DNA of 9,525 bases from an uncultured Clostridia bacterium. Lineage in GTDB: Bacteria > Bacillota > Clostridia > Christensenellales > CALWSW01. This document shows positions 1 through 6,615 of the stretch, piece by piece. The stretch is from positions 1 to 9,525 of the forward strand of contig CALNBC010000153.1 in assembly GCA_937874755.1 (NCBI GenBank). Reading direction: 5' to 3'. A model generated the notes under the pieces. That model was not told where the DNA came from, ran no database searches, and saw only the letters and a list, made by a program, of their open reading frames with translations. The position numbers were made by a program, and so were the translations under genes. The stretch's first letter is position 1. Every line of letters starts with the position of its first letter.

Positions 1-432
1 ATCGCCACTGGTGGCGACGAGTATGAGCACTTTGGCTTTTTCTCCCGTTTTCTCGATGGAGGCGGCCATTAGCCTTGGTAACATCTGAAGTGCCATGTCT
101 TTAAAGGCAAGCGTTGGCCCGTGATAAAGCTCCATAATGAACTCGCCAGAGCCGACATCCTTCAAGGGTACAACAGCAGAGACATCAAAGCCGGAATAAG
201 CCTCAGCAGTCATATTCGAAAGCTCTTCCTCAGAAAAATCGGTTAAATACCTGCCCATGACTAAAGAGGCGCACTTCGCGTAACCTCTGCTGGCATAGGA
301 TAGCACTTCATCCATACCGATGCCCGGGAAGCTTTCCGGAACGAAAAGCCCCCCCTCTGCCGAAAGACCGCGAACTATCGCCTCTGCGGAAGTAATGGAA
401 ATCGATGTATCTCTCGTGCTGGTGAATCTCAT
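1..432 (-). CDS. thrC: Threonine synthase, N-terminal part (cut by window edge)
   Basis: Translating the minus strand from the ATG at 430-432 gives 144 uninterrupted codons running off the left edge. The start reads MRFTSTRDTS, followed by an AEAIVRGLSAEGGLFVPESF block typical of the threonine synthase N-terminus. Residues 104-112 read HGPTLAFKD, in which Lys111 is the expected pyridoxal-phosphate lysine, and the fragment ends in LVATSGD, the start of the phosphate-binding region. The enzyme converts O-phosphohomoserine to threonine in the cytoplasm, the last step of threonine synthesis. A G-rich ribosome binding site (AGGGGG) lies just upstream of the ATG. The gene follows gap on the same strand but is separated from it by a terminator and has its own promoter. 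Homoserine kinase and homoserine dehydrogenase are not in view and may lie beyond the edge. The family assignment is firm; the C-terminal three quarters are unseen. Confidence 0.93.
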   Translation of the reverse strand, partial: MRFTSTRDTSISITSAEAIVRGLSAEGGLFVPESFPGIGMDEVLSYASRGYAKCASLVMGRYLTDFSEEELSNMTAEAYSGFDVSAVVPLKDVGSGEFIMELYHGPTLAFKDMALQMLPRLMAASIEKTGEKAKVLILVATSGD

Positions 433-459
433 AGGAACCCCCTATAAACAATATCCATA

Positions 460-488
460 ATTGTACACTTTAATGGTGTATTATGCAA
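460..488 (-). promoter_or_regulatory. Proximal promoter of threonine synthase gene
   Basis: On the minus strand, a -35 box TTGCAT (483-488) and a -10 box TACAAT (460-465) are separated by exactly 17 bases in an AT-rich stretch. The start codon is 28 bases beyond the -10 box. This is a good sigma-A-type match placed downstream of the gap terminator, so it would make the threonine synthase gene an independent unit. No experimental start is known. Confidence 0.6.
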
Positions 489-497
489 AATTAAAAT

Positions 498-536
498 GTT
501 CGCCCTGGGCGGGGCAAACCGCACCGGAGAGCCGGT
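498..536 (-). promoter_or_regulatory. Two hairpins upstream of threonine synthase gene (possible leader)
   Basis: Two inverted repeats lie side by side. One is ACCGG/CCGGT with a 4-base loop (523-536). The other is an 8-base stem with one mismatch and a 6-base loop (498-519). On the minus strand the second is followed by ATTTTAATTTT, a loose U-rich tail. Further upstream on the same strand is an extended -10 box (TGG followed by TATAAT, 558-566). Together these could be a short leader with an attenuator, or a weak second terminator behind gap. No T-box motif is present. Confidence 0.3.
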
Positions 537-621
537 ATTTTCACAATATTCACGCTTATTATACCAGAGTATACGGACAAAAGGTACCTGATGGCGCTAT
601 TGACCGGAGCGGTTGAACGCA

Positions 622-655
622 CAAAAAAGGCAACGGAAAACCTCCCGTTGCCTTT
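622..655 (-). terminator. Rho-independent terminator of gap
   Basis: A perfect 11-base inverted repeat (626-636 and 645-655, containing GGCAACGG and CCGTTGCC) with an 8-base loop is followed on the minus strand by six T residues. It lies about 75 bases after the gap stop codon and reads as a standard intrinsic terminator separating gap from the threonine synthase gene. A smaller GCTCT/AGAGC hairpin sits at 669-682, between the stop codon and this terminator. Confidence 0.85.
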
Positions 656-729
656 GATTTATAGTTCAGCTCTAAATAGAGCAACACTGGGCGTTACCCA
701 TGTATTGTTCTTGAGATAGACCTTACCCC

Positions 730-1740
<1,011 letters not shown>

Positions 1741-1803
1741 TTATCCTCCAAAACAAAATAGAAGTTACGCAGCCCAATTCTGGACCAGACCAGCTTTAAG
1801 CAC

Positions 1804-1833
1804 ATTATAAAACAAGGAGCTATCCCCCGGCAA
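1804..1833 (-). promoter_or_regulatory. Promoter P1 of gap
   Basis: On the minus strand, TTGCCG (1828-1833) and a perfect TATAAT (1804-1809) are spaced by 18 bases. The -10 box lies 66 bases before the start codon, leaving a leader of roughly 60 bases that includes the ribosome binding site. Confidence 0.55.
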
Positions 1834-1894
1834 GGGAAAATATTGAAATAGCAAGCAAAGCAGCACTACCTCAATTTACTCCTTCTCTGCGGTT

Positions 1895-1923
1895 ATTTTA
1901 ACGCATGGAAGGCAATATTGCAA
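1895..1923 (-). promoter_or_regulatory. Possible second, distal promoter of gap
   Basis: On the minus strand, TTGCAA (1918-1923) and TAAAAT (1895-1900) are 17 bases apart, about 90 bases upstream of P1. With P1 this would give gap tandem promoters, which suits a highly expressed glycolytic gene. The AT-rich setting makes a chance match possible. Confidence 0.35.
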
Positions 1924-1985
1924 TACTAAATTGCTTATCTTGCACACTTCTTTGCCCGACCCGTTTTTGGCAAACCGCTGCATAA

Positions 1986-3101
1986 TCAGGCGAGGTTCTC
2001 GGGGTTCAGGCATTTTAGCTCTTCTGTGACAAACAGACCGTCTTTTCTAATCAGCACATCGTCAAACCAAATCTCTCCACCGCCCCACTCTGGAGACTGA
2101 ATGAGCACCAAATCCCAGTGTACAGCAGAGGAGTTGCCGTTGGGGGCTTCGTCATAGCAGGAACCGGGAGTAAAGTGGATAGAACCCGCAATCTTTTCGT
2201 CAAAAAGTATGTCCTTCATGGGCTTGGTTACAAAGGGGTTCACACCTATCGCGAATTCTCCGACATAGCGGGCGCCCTCGTCGGTGTCAAAAATCTTGTT
2301 GACCCTATCGTTGTCGTTGGCGGTAGCTTCTATTATCCTTCCGTCTTTGAACTTCAAACATACGTTTTCGAAGACAAAACCGTCATTAGGGGAGGGCGTG
2401 TTATAGGTGATGATGCCGTTTACGCTGTCTTTGACAGGAGCGGTATAGACTTCTCCATCCGGAAGGTTCATCTCACCTGCGCAGGGGATTGCGGGTATGC
2501 CCTTTATCGAGAAGGTCAAATCCGTTCCGCGGGCAGTAATGCGAACCTTATCCGTCCTCTCCATGACTTCCTTGAGCTTTAGCATCGATTGATGCATCTT
2601 TGAATAATCAAGGCAGCACACGTCGAAGTAATAATTTTCAAAAGCCTCGGTGGACATATTCGCCTGCTGCGCCATGGATGGCGTGGGATAACGCAACACC
2701 ACCCACTTTGTCATAGGTACGCGGATTTTGCCATGGACAGGCTCGTTGTACAGGCGATTGTACATCTCCATCTTGTCCGACGGCACGTCGGACATTTCGG
2801 TTAGGTTGTCGCCCGCTCGGATGCCGCAAAATGCCTGCATTTTGCTCATGAGCGCACAGTCGTTATCTGCCATGAGTTTCAGTTGCTCTTCGCTGGCATT
2901 CAGCAACAGTTCGCGCTGAACCTTTGAATCCAGTCTCCATACAAATGGAACGCCGCCGACTTTGTAAGTTTCCTTAATCAATGCGGCGGTAAGCTCATCC
3001 ACAGGGCCAACCGCCTGGATAAGGAAATTCTCTTTGGGTTTCACCTTGCACGAATAGTTTACTATAATCGAGGCCAGTTCTTTGATGCGAGGATCCGTCA
3101 T
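1986..3101 (-). CDS. M29-family metallo-aminopeptidase (AmpS/aminopeptidase T type)
   Basis: The 371-residue product has the length and motif order of family M29 aminopeptidases, which are cytoplasmic dimetal enzymes that remove N-terminal residues from peptides. The expected metal ligands are all visible in the C-terminal half: Glu217 in PDGEVYTAP, Glu282 in GEFAIGVNP, His309 and Tyr316 in SIHFTPGSCYD, and His328 and Asp330 in AVHWDL. These are matched by motif to the ligand set known for the family; the exact equivalences are my alignment. There is no signal peptide. The ATG at 3099-3101 follows AAGGAG at a 7-base spacing. The gene lies 57 bases after the glycosyltransferase stop codon on the same strand, so co-transcription is possible, though the functions are unrelated. 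No clear terminator follows it. The exact peptide preference cannot be read from the sequence. Confidence 0.9.
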   Translation of the reverse strand: MTDPRIKELASIIVNYSCKVKPKENFLIQAVGPVDELTAALIKETYKVGGVPFVWRLDSKVQRELLLNASEEQLKLMADNDCALMSKMQAFCGIRAGDNLTEMSDVPSDKMEMYNRLYNEPVHGKIRVPMTKWVVLRYPTPSMAQQANMSTEAFENYYFDVCCLDYSKMHQSMLKLKEVMERTDKVRITARGTDLTFSIKGIPAIPCAGEMNLPDGEVYTAPVKDSVNGIITYNTPSPNDGFVFENVCLKFKDGRIIEATANDNDRVNKIFDTDEGARYVGEFAIGVNPFVTKPMKDILFDEKIAGSIHFTPGSCYDEAPNGNSSAVHWDLVLIQSPEWGGGEIWFDDVLIRKDGLFVTEELKCLNPENLA

Positions 3102-3158
3102 GTTCCTGCTCCTTTTTATTATGATAAGTAATGTCCCAATGAATTCCGACTGTTGAGT

Positions 3159-4103
3159 TCATGGCTGCAGTTCGGTGCCGGCATGTTCGGATATAATGTA
3201 CAATGGACGGTTCTTTGCTTCGTCGTAAATTCTTGCAACATAGGCGCCTATCACTCCCATGAAAGCAAGCGTCGTGCCGCACAGCAAGAACAGCAGGGCA
3301 AGCAGCCAGGGCAACAGCGAAAAGCCATTTATAAGCTGTACCACGAGCAGAGCTACCATAGATGCAAGGGTCAGTCCAATAGCGCCCCCGCCGATAAAAA
3401 ACGCCATGGTCAGGGGTTTTGAAGAATAACCTATTATACCGTCCGCGGCGAGCTTAAACATTTTTTTGAGTGTGTATTTAGTCTTGCCTGCTGCGCGTTC
3501 GTGGCGAACATACTCGACGGGGCACTGTGAGAATCCCGTCCATGCGGAAAGACCGCGCAGGAATCGGTTGTGCTCACGCATTTTGCCCATAACGTCAGCT
3601 ACCCGCTTGTCCAAAAGACGAAAGTCGCCAGTGTCCAGCGGGATAGCGGTGCCGGACATGGATTTCAGCAGCCGGTAGTACATGAACGCAGTCAGCTTTT
3701 TGAAAAGGGTCTCTCCCTCCCTCTTTTTGCGTTTTCCGTAAACGACATCGAACCCTTCCTTCCATTTTTCGACCATCTCCACTATTACTTCGGGCGGGTC
3801 TTGAAGGTCGGCATCGATTACAACCAAAGCGTCTCCCGATGCAGCGTCCATCCCCGCGGTCACCGCAAGCTGATGCCCAAAGTTCCGTGCAAAGCGCAAG
3901 CCGCGAATGTGGGAGTCTTTGCTGCATTCTTCCAATATGACCTTCCAGGTATCGTCTCTGCTGCCGTCGTCCACCAAAATTATCTCGTAATCGCAACCCA
4001 AAGGTTCCAGCACGGCAGTTATCCTCTCGCAGAACATAGGCAGTACTTCCTGTTCGTTATAAGCGGGCACCACAGCCGACAGTTTGTTTAATTCGCGCTT
4101 CAT
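3159..4103 (-). CDS. GT2 glycosyltransferase, polyprenyl-phosphate hexose transferase type (GtrB-like)
   Basis: The 314-residue product has an N-terminal GT-A domain: SAVVPAYNE at 9-17, VDDGS at 44-48 and the metal/sugar-nucleotide motif DADLQDPPE at 97-105. Further on are DTGDFRLLD at 157-165, NRFLRGLSAW at 179-188 and a basic GKTKYTLKKM segment before the membrane. Two hydrophobic helices follow at about 231-257 and 265-289, with a short cytoplasmic tail. This layout matches transferases that move a hexose from a nucleotide sugar to undecaprenyl phosphate at the inner membrane face. The lipid-linked sugar would serve wall, teichoic-acid or surface-polymer decoration; the sugar and acceptor are unknown. 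I place the start at the ATG 4101-4103, behind GGGAGGG, because the frame upstream (to 4226) shows no GT2 sequence and crosses a hairpin. No GtrA-type flippase gene is adjacent. Confidence 0.88.
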   Translation of the reverse strand: MKRELNKLSAVVPAYNEQEVLPMFCERITAVLEPLGCDYEIILVDDGSRDDTWKVILEECSKDSHIRGLRFARNFGHQLAVTAGMDAASGDALVVIDADLQDPPEVIVEMVEKWKEGFDVVYGKRKKREGETLFKKLTAFMYYRLLKSMSGTAIPLDTGDFRLLDKRVADVMGKMREHNRFLRGLSAWTGFSQCPVEYVRHERAAGKTKYTLKKMFKLAADGIIGYSSKPLTMAFFIGGGAIGLTLASMVALLVVQLINGFSLLPWLLALLFLLCGTTLAFMGVIGAYVARIYDEAKNRPLYIISEHAGTELQP

Positions 4104-4196
4104 GTTCCCTCCCGATTGCACAACGAATTCTTTTGTAACCATTCCCAATCCGCGTCCCATTGAAACGCAATCGAGCAATTCTATACATACAACACT

Positions 4197-4250
4197 AACT
4201 TGCTGCATAGAGAATATGGCCCGCAATGGCGAGCCATGTAATTTGTTTAT
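4197..4250. repeat. Spacer element A: shared 12-base and 9-base words plus hairpin
   Basis: The spacer between deoR and the glycosyltransferase holds the plus-strand word AACTTGCTGCAT (4197-4208) and, 16 bases on, AATGGCGAG (4225-4233). The same two words occur in the same order upstream of deoR (5187-5239). The second word is part of a 22-base inverted repeat (4216-4237; a 9-base stem counting one G-U pair on the minus strand, 4-base loop). On the plus strand this is followed by ATTTGTTTAT. A plus-strand promoter match, TTGAAA (4160-4165) and TATACA (4182-4187) with 16 bases between, would start a transcript just before the 12-base word. This may be a short plus-strand RNA or a regulator site; nothing proves either. 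Confidence 0.35.
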
Positions 4251-4271
4251 AGTTTAGGTTGGTTGCTCTGC

Positions 4272-5033
4272 TTAAAACACAAGCTGCACTCCAGCTTCGG
4301 CGCACGCATTGACGATGTCCTCTGTGGGCTTAACGTCTGACACGATTATCTCTACATCTGAGAGATTTGCAAAGGTGGTGGGCAGACTGCGGCCTATCTT
4401 GCTGCTGTCCACAAGCATAATAGTCCTTCTGGCGCGGGCAATTACCGCGCGCTTTACCTCGCAATCTGTGTAAGAACCACTGGTAAACCCGTATTCGACG
4501 GAGAACCCCGAAGTAGCCATAACCGCAGTGTCAATATTGACAGTGTTCAGGTATGCAAGCGCTTGGGCACCGCCGCAGGAAAGCGTATTGTGATTCAGGT
4601 GACCACCCAGCAATGTGACCGAGTGTTTTGGATTTTTGGTTAGCTCCAGTGCGGTATTGACGCCGCTTGTCAGCACGGAGCAGTGCTGGTCCGGAAGCTG
4701 CTTTGCAAAGAACATGGTGGTGCTGCCCGAGTCAATGTACAGCGAACAGGACAGGTCGACAAGTTCGATTGCCTTCCGGGCGATATCCATCTTGGATGAG
4801 GTATGATCCATCACACGCTGGTTATACCTGCCGTCTATGATGCCGCCGAGACGATCAATGGAAACAGCGCCGCCGCGGGTGCGCTTTACAATTCCCTCTT
4901 CTTCAAGGTGAATGAGGTCCCTGCGCAGGGTCATCATAGAGCAGTCCGGGAACATCTCTTGCAGCTCCAGGAGAGTCACTTCACCTTTTGCTTCAATATA
5001 ATGGCGGATATCCTCTCTGCGTGCGATTTTCAT
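4272..5033 (-). CDS. DeoR-family transcriptional regulator
   Basis: The 253-residue product has the normal DeoR length and layout. An N-terminal winged helix-turn-helix lies at about residues 5-57, with recognition-helix residues MTLRRDL at 34-40 and the wing RTRGGAVS at 51-58. The C-terminal sensor domain has DSGSTT at 101-106, LLGG at 141-144, EVKR at 192-195 and VDSSKIG at 208-214. Proteins of this family usually repress sugar or sugar-phosphate catabolic genes and are released by a phosphorylated sugar; the effector here is unknown. The ATG at 5031-5033 is preceded by GGAGGT at an 8-base spacing. No sugar kinase, transporter or aldolase adjoins the gene. Its target may be itself, the downstream glycosyltransferase, or a distant operon. 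The shared words in the spacers on both sides of the gene are candidate operators. Confidence 0.92.
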   Translation of the reverse strand: MKIARREDIRHYIEAKGEVTLLELQEMFPDCSMMTLRRDLIHLEEEGIVKRTRGGAVSIDRLGGIIDGRYNQRVMDHTSSKMDIARKAIELVDLSCSLYIDSGSTTMFFAKQLPDQHCSVLTSGVNTALELTKNPKHSVTLLGGHLNHNTLSCGGAQALAYLNTVNIDTAVMATSGFSVEYGFTSGSYTDCEVKRAVIARARRTIMLVDSSKIGRSLPTTFANLSDVEIIVSDVKPTEDIVNACAEAGVQLVF

Positions 5034-5075
5034 ATCTAATAACCTCCAACAGTTGAATTTACAGTTTCTTTTAGA

Positions 5076-5104
5076 AGAATATCATCTATTGCCGAAATTT
5101 TCAA
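5076..5104 (-). promoter_or_regulatory. Promoter of the DeoR-family regulator gene
   Basis: On the minus strand, TTGAAA (5099-5104) and TATTCT (5076-5081) are separated by 17 bases, 43 bases before the start codon. A short inverted repeat TTCTT-N4-AAGAA (5066-5079) overlaps the -10 box, and CAGAAT-N10-ATTCTG (5124-5145) lies just upstream of the -35 box. Either could be an autoregulatory operator. Confidence 0.5.
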
Positions 5105-5186
5105 CACTTTGTTAGTCAATTTCCAGAATTGTCTAAAATATTCTGTAAATGAACGTATAAAAATTCCCAAACAAACAATAAGAGGA

Positions 5187-5262
5187 AACTTGCTGCATTT
5201 AAGAGGTTGTAAGATTACAAAAAAACCGGGAATGGCGAGTATTGCCTATCCATTGTTTTTAT
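5187..5262. repeat. Spacer element B: second copy of the shared words
   Basis: This stretch carries AACTTGCTGCAT (5187-5198) and AATGGCGAG (5231-5239), the same words and order as element A, with 32 rather than 16 bases between them. The extra stretch contains the palindrome TTGTAAGATTACAA (5207-5220). On the plus strand, a GGAATGGC/GCCTATCC imperfect stem with a 7-base loop (5229-5252) is followed by ATTGTTTTTAT, a terminator-like arrangement, although no plus-strand gene precedes it. The right end overlaps the last codons of the GIY-YIG gene (stop at 5246-5248). Confidence 0.35.
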
Positions 5263-5530
5263 CATAATATAACACCAAACGGGATTCTTCGAAGCCCTTT
5301 ACCAGCTCTTCTTTTTGAACGTGATTCAGCCTCTTAAGCGCTACTTCGCGCTTTCTCGCATCGCCAGGCTCCTCGAATTCCTCGAAGTATACAAGCTGAA
5401 CCGGAAGCCTTGAGCGCGTATATTTCGCTCCCTTACCCGAATTGTGAACCTCGACCCTTCTTTTTAAGCACTTTGCGCTGCCCGTATAATAACTTCCGTC
5501 TTTACAGCGAACTATATAAGTATAGGGCAT
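5246..5530 (-). CDS. GIY-YIG domain protein of the YhbQ/UPF0213 type
   Basis: From the ATG at 5528-5530 the product is 94 residues, the usual size for this small single-domain family. The GIY equivalent is TYI at 4-6 and the YIG equivalent is YYTG at 14-17. Further features are the RRVEVHNSGKGAKYT block at 24-38 and the REVALKRL helix at 61-68, in which Glu62 is the expected metal-binding acid and one of Arg24/Arg25 the conserved arginine. Family members are nuclease-like proteins whose cellular role is mostly unsettled, possibly DNA repair. The frame remains open to an ATG at 5578, but that start would overlap the divergent asparaginase gene and add 16 residues outside the domain. The ribosome binding site before the chosen ATG is poor (GGTGGG). 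No strong terminator follows the gene. Confidence 0.85.
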   Translation of the reverse strand: MPYTYIVRCKDGSYYTGSAKCLKRRVEVHNSGKGAKYTRSRLPVQLVYFEEFEEPGDARKREVALKRLNHVQKEELVKGFEESRLVLYYDKNNG

Positions 5531-5563
5531 CGCCCACCATCCTTCCCGGAAAGAGATTGAGTA

Positions 5564-6565
5564 ATGAAACGAATCCAACTGCTTGCAACCGGGGGCACTA
5601 TAGCATCTGTTCCCTCTTCTAACGGGTATTCTCCTGGTATGGGCGGCGAAGAGCTGCTGGATTATTTAGGGGAATTTTGCGGAGACTGCGCCCTGTGCGC
5701 CCGGGATATCCTCTCGCTGGACAGTTCGAACATCCAGCCCGAGGAATGGGCGTTCATAGCGGCGGAAGTCTATACCGCGCTGAGCGAATTCGACGGCGTA
5801 GTAATAACCCACGGAACGGACACGATGGCGTACACCGCCGCAATGCTTTCGTTCATGCTGCGCGGGCTTAACAAGACCGTCGTACTGACGGGTTCCCAGC
5901 TTCCAATGGGCGACCCGCTGACGGACGCGAGAACAAATCTTATATCTGCCATACTGACGGCCCGCACAGGCATCCCCGGGGTTTATGTCGTTTTCAACAG
6001 AAAGATAATAAACGGCGCCCGAGCTGTGAAAGTGCGCGCCACAGGGTTTGATGCCTTTGAGAGCATCAATGCGCCATTGTGCGGCACGATAACCACCGAT
6101 GGCGTAGTGTTGAACAACCCCCAGCCGATTACCGGCATTCGCTCATTGGAAAGAGAGCTGCAAAGCGAAGTTTTTCTTCTTAAAGCTATTCCCGGAACAA
6201 AGCCCGAACTGTTCGACTCTTTGCTGAGCCTTGGCTACAAAGGCGTGGTGGTGGAAGCTTTTGGGGTGGGCGGATTGCATTATCTGCGCCGGAATCTTGC
6301 ACAAAAGCTGAACCTTCTGGCAGAAAACGGCATACCCGTCGTAATCACCAGCCAATGCCTGTACGACTTCGCGGACCTGTCAGTCTATGAGGTCGGGCGC
6401 CAATTCACGAGCGAAGGCGTTATTAACGGCGGCGATATGACCAGCGAAGCGGCGGTCACAAAGTTGATGTGGTCCCTTGCAAGGGCGAGTTCCATAGCAG
6501 AATTGAAAAAGTTAATGCTTAAGCCGCTCTGCGGCGAAATAAGCAACGTTATGAAGCGCACATAA
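5564..6565 (+). CDS. ansA: Type I L-asparaginase (cytoplasmic)
   Basis: The 333-residue product begins MKRIQLLATGGTIAS, the asparaginase/glutaminase N-terminal signature with catalytic Thr12. Further catalytic and substrate-contact motifs are DSSNIQP at 53-59, HGTDTM at 83-88 (Thr85, Asp86) and the conserved lysine Lys156 in KVRATGFDAF. There is no signal peptide, so it should act in the cytoplasm, splitting asparagine to aspartate and ammonia. Length and motif spacing fit the AnsA-like type I group. The ATG at 5564-5566 is the only sensible start, but its ribosome binding site is weak (GGAAAGAG about 8 bases upstream), so translation may be modest. The gene diverges from the GIY-YIG gene across only 33 bases, so its promoter must lie inside that gene. 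I found no clear -35/-10 pair there, though a TATAAT occurs at about 5486-5491. No aspartase gene adjoins it. Confidence 0.92.
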   Translation: MKRIQLLATGGTIASVPSSNGYSPGMGGEELLDYLGEFCGDCALCARDILSLDSSNIQPEEWAFIAAEVYTALSEFDGVVITHGTDTMAYTAAMLSFMLRGLNKTVVLTGSQLPMGDPLTDARTNLISAILTARTGIPGVYVVFNRKIINGARAVKVRATGFDAFESINAPLCGTITTDGVVLNNPQPITGIRSLERELQSEVFLLKAIPGTKPELFDSLLSLGYKGVVVEAFGVGGLHYLRRNLAQKLNLLAENGIPVVITSQCLYDFADLSVYEVGRQFTSEGVINGGDMTSEAAVTKLMWSLARASSIAELKKLMLKPLCGEISNVMKRT

Positions 6566-6568
6566 ATC

Positions 6569-6596
6569 GCGGGGCAACCCATCAGGTATGCCCCGC
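6569..6596. terminator. Shared hairpin between convergent asparaginase and alcohol dehydrogenase genes
   Basis: A perfect 8-base inverted repeat, GCGGGGCA (6569-6576) and TGCCCCGC (6589-6596), with a 12-base loop, starts 4 bases after the asparaginase gene and ends 19 bases from the end of the dehydrogenase gene. U-runs on either side are short and broken (TGCTTGTACCTTT on plus, GATTTAT on minus). It is best read as a bidirectional terminator of moderate strength. Confidence 0.6.
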
Positions 6597-6615
6597 TGCT
6601 TGTACCTTTGGCGGC

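Noticed and set aside
433..621. T-box riboswitch before threonine synthase
   Set aside because: The conserved T-box sequence that pairs with the tRNA acceptor end is absent, and the leader is too short.
1938..1972. Terminator after the aminopeptidase (TTTGCC and GGCAAA arms)
   Set aside because: The stem is only 6 bases with a 12-base or longer loop and no T-run follows on the minus strand.
2118..2582. A 154-codon plus-strand frame opposite the aminopeptidase
   Set aside because: It is a shadow of the M29 gene, whose metal-binding motifs span the same bases. It has no ribosome binding site of note.
4104..4226. N-terminal extension of the glycosyltransferase by 41 residues
   Set aside because: The extension has no family resemblance and crosses a hairpin, while the inner ATG has GGGAGGG just upstream and starts directly before the GT-A domain.
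4216..4257. A 13-codon plus-strand frame (MARNGEPC...) in spacer element A
   Set aside because: The matching stretch in element B continues a similar NGE-C reading frame but has a stop upstream and no start codon, and the ribosome binding site in A is poor. The shared bases are better explained as RNA or DNA structure.
5531..5578. Longer GIY-YIG start with 16 extra residues
   Set aside because: It would overlap the asparaginase coding region, and the added residues lie outside the domain.
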